Assembly: GCA_025655575.1 (NCBI GenBank)
Contig: JAHXIP010000010.1
Location: 58,807 to 122,806 of the forward strand
Direction of reading: 5' to 3'
DNA: 64,000 nucleotides
From: Candidatus Thiodiazotropha sp. (ex Monitilora ramsayi)
GTDB lineage: Bacteria > Pseudomonadota > Gammaproteobacteria > Chromatiales > Chromatiaceae
Every line of letters starts with the position of its first letter. Positions within the stretch are counted from its first letter, which is position 1. Made by a program: the position numbers and the translations under genes. This document shows, in pieces, positions 63,981 to 64,000 of the stretch. The notes beneath the pieces are model-generated. The model saw nothing but the letters and a program-made list of their open reading frames with translations. It was not told the DNA's origin and ran no database searches.

Positions 63981-64000
63981 ATGAATGAAAAAGAGCTTAC
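63981..64000 (+). CDS. Possible start of a gene cut by the window end
   Basis: ATG 63981 opens MNEKEL and runs to the edge, following GAAAGTGATGAACC. Too short to identify; reported because the preceding 260 bases hold no other gene and include promoter-like boxes. Confidence 0.35.

Noticed and set aside
1-64000. CRISPR array or prophage
   Set aside because: No spaced direct repeats, no cas genes, and no phage structural or integrase genes were seen.

Overview
The window looks like a chromosomal segment of a sulfur-oxidising, probably autotrophic gammaproteobacterium. The main evidence is a reverse-type dissimilatory sulfite reductase pair (dsrAB), a DAB-type inorganic-carbon uptake locus with a SulP transporter and a carbonic-anhydrase-like gene, a Na+-type flagellar stator (pomAB), and the leuCDB-asd-usg-fimV-truA-trpFBA-accD-folC-dedD gene order typical of gammaproteobacteria. 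The combination would fit relatives of Sedimenticola or Candidatus Thiodiazotropha, but that is inference; no rRNA is present to confirm it.

Layout. 0-4.5 kb (minus strand): a cut-off FmdB zinc-ribbon gene, an exported double PilJ-domain protein, and a pomA-pomB-PilZ motility operon. 4.7-6.4 kb (plus): an SDR oxidoreductase and a DUF971/MoaD-like fusion. 6.4-22.5 kb (minus): a long biosynthetic block from leuC down to dedD, then a 270-bp MITE and a lone gspC. A LysR regulator diverges from leuC and is followed immediately by a second MITE. 23.8-27.2 kb (minus): a formyltransferase-like gene and dsrBA, without the usual dsrEFHC genes next to them. 27.6-35 kb: a receiver/GGDEF/EAL protein with degenerate output domains, ndk, then a tolC-aroC-MFS run and an M23 peptidase. 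35.1-44.9 kb: tRNA-Leu(CAG) with its terminator, a first RND efflux pair, a small secreted protein, a cyclic-nucleotide-domain protein, an exported Pcm-like methyltransferase and a membrane-embedded spermidine-synthase-like protein. 45-50.2 kb: a TetR-MFP-RND efflux operon with a palindromic operator. 50.3 kb: a phnN-like kinase.

51.4-63.7 kb is the most interesting region: sulP, nuoM-like, dabA, nuoL-like, a divergent antiporter-like subunit and another nuoM-like gene, all on the plus strand and closely spaced. They converge with a stand-alone gene whose Cys-x-Asp-x-Arg, His and Cys pattern resembles the beta/CsoSCA carbonic anhydrases. The inferred job is energised CO2/bicarbonate accumulation: DabA would hydrate CO2 vectorially, driven by the proton- or sodium-conducting membrane subunits, with SulP importing bicarbonate. 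Having four antiporter-like subunits instead of one distinguishes the locus from the prototype two-gene DabAB. The dsrAB genes would supply electrons from sulfur oxidation for the same chemolithoautotrophic lifestyle.

Two palindromic non-coding elements (MITE-like, CTAG-bounded) each sit at the stop codon of a gene, and short remnants of the second family appear at 7.38 kb and 53.23 kb. No CRISPR array, prophage or intact transposase was seen.
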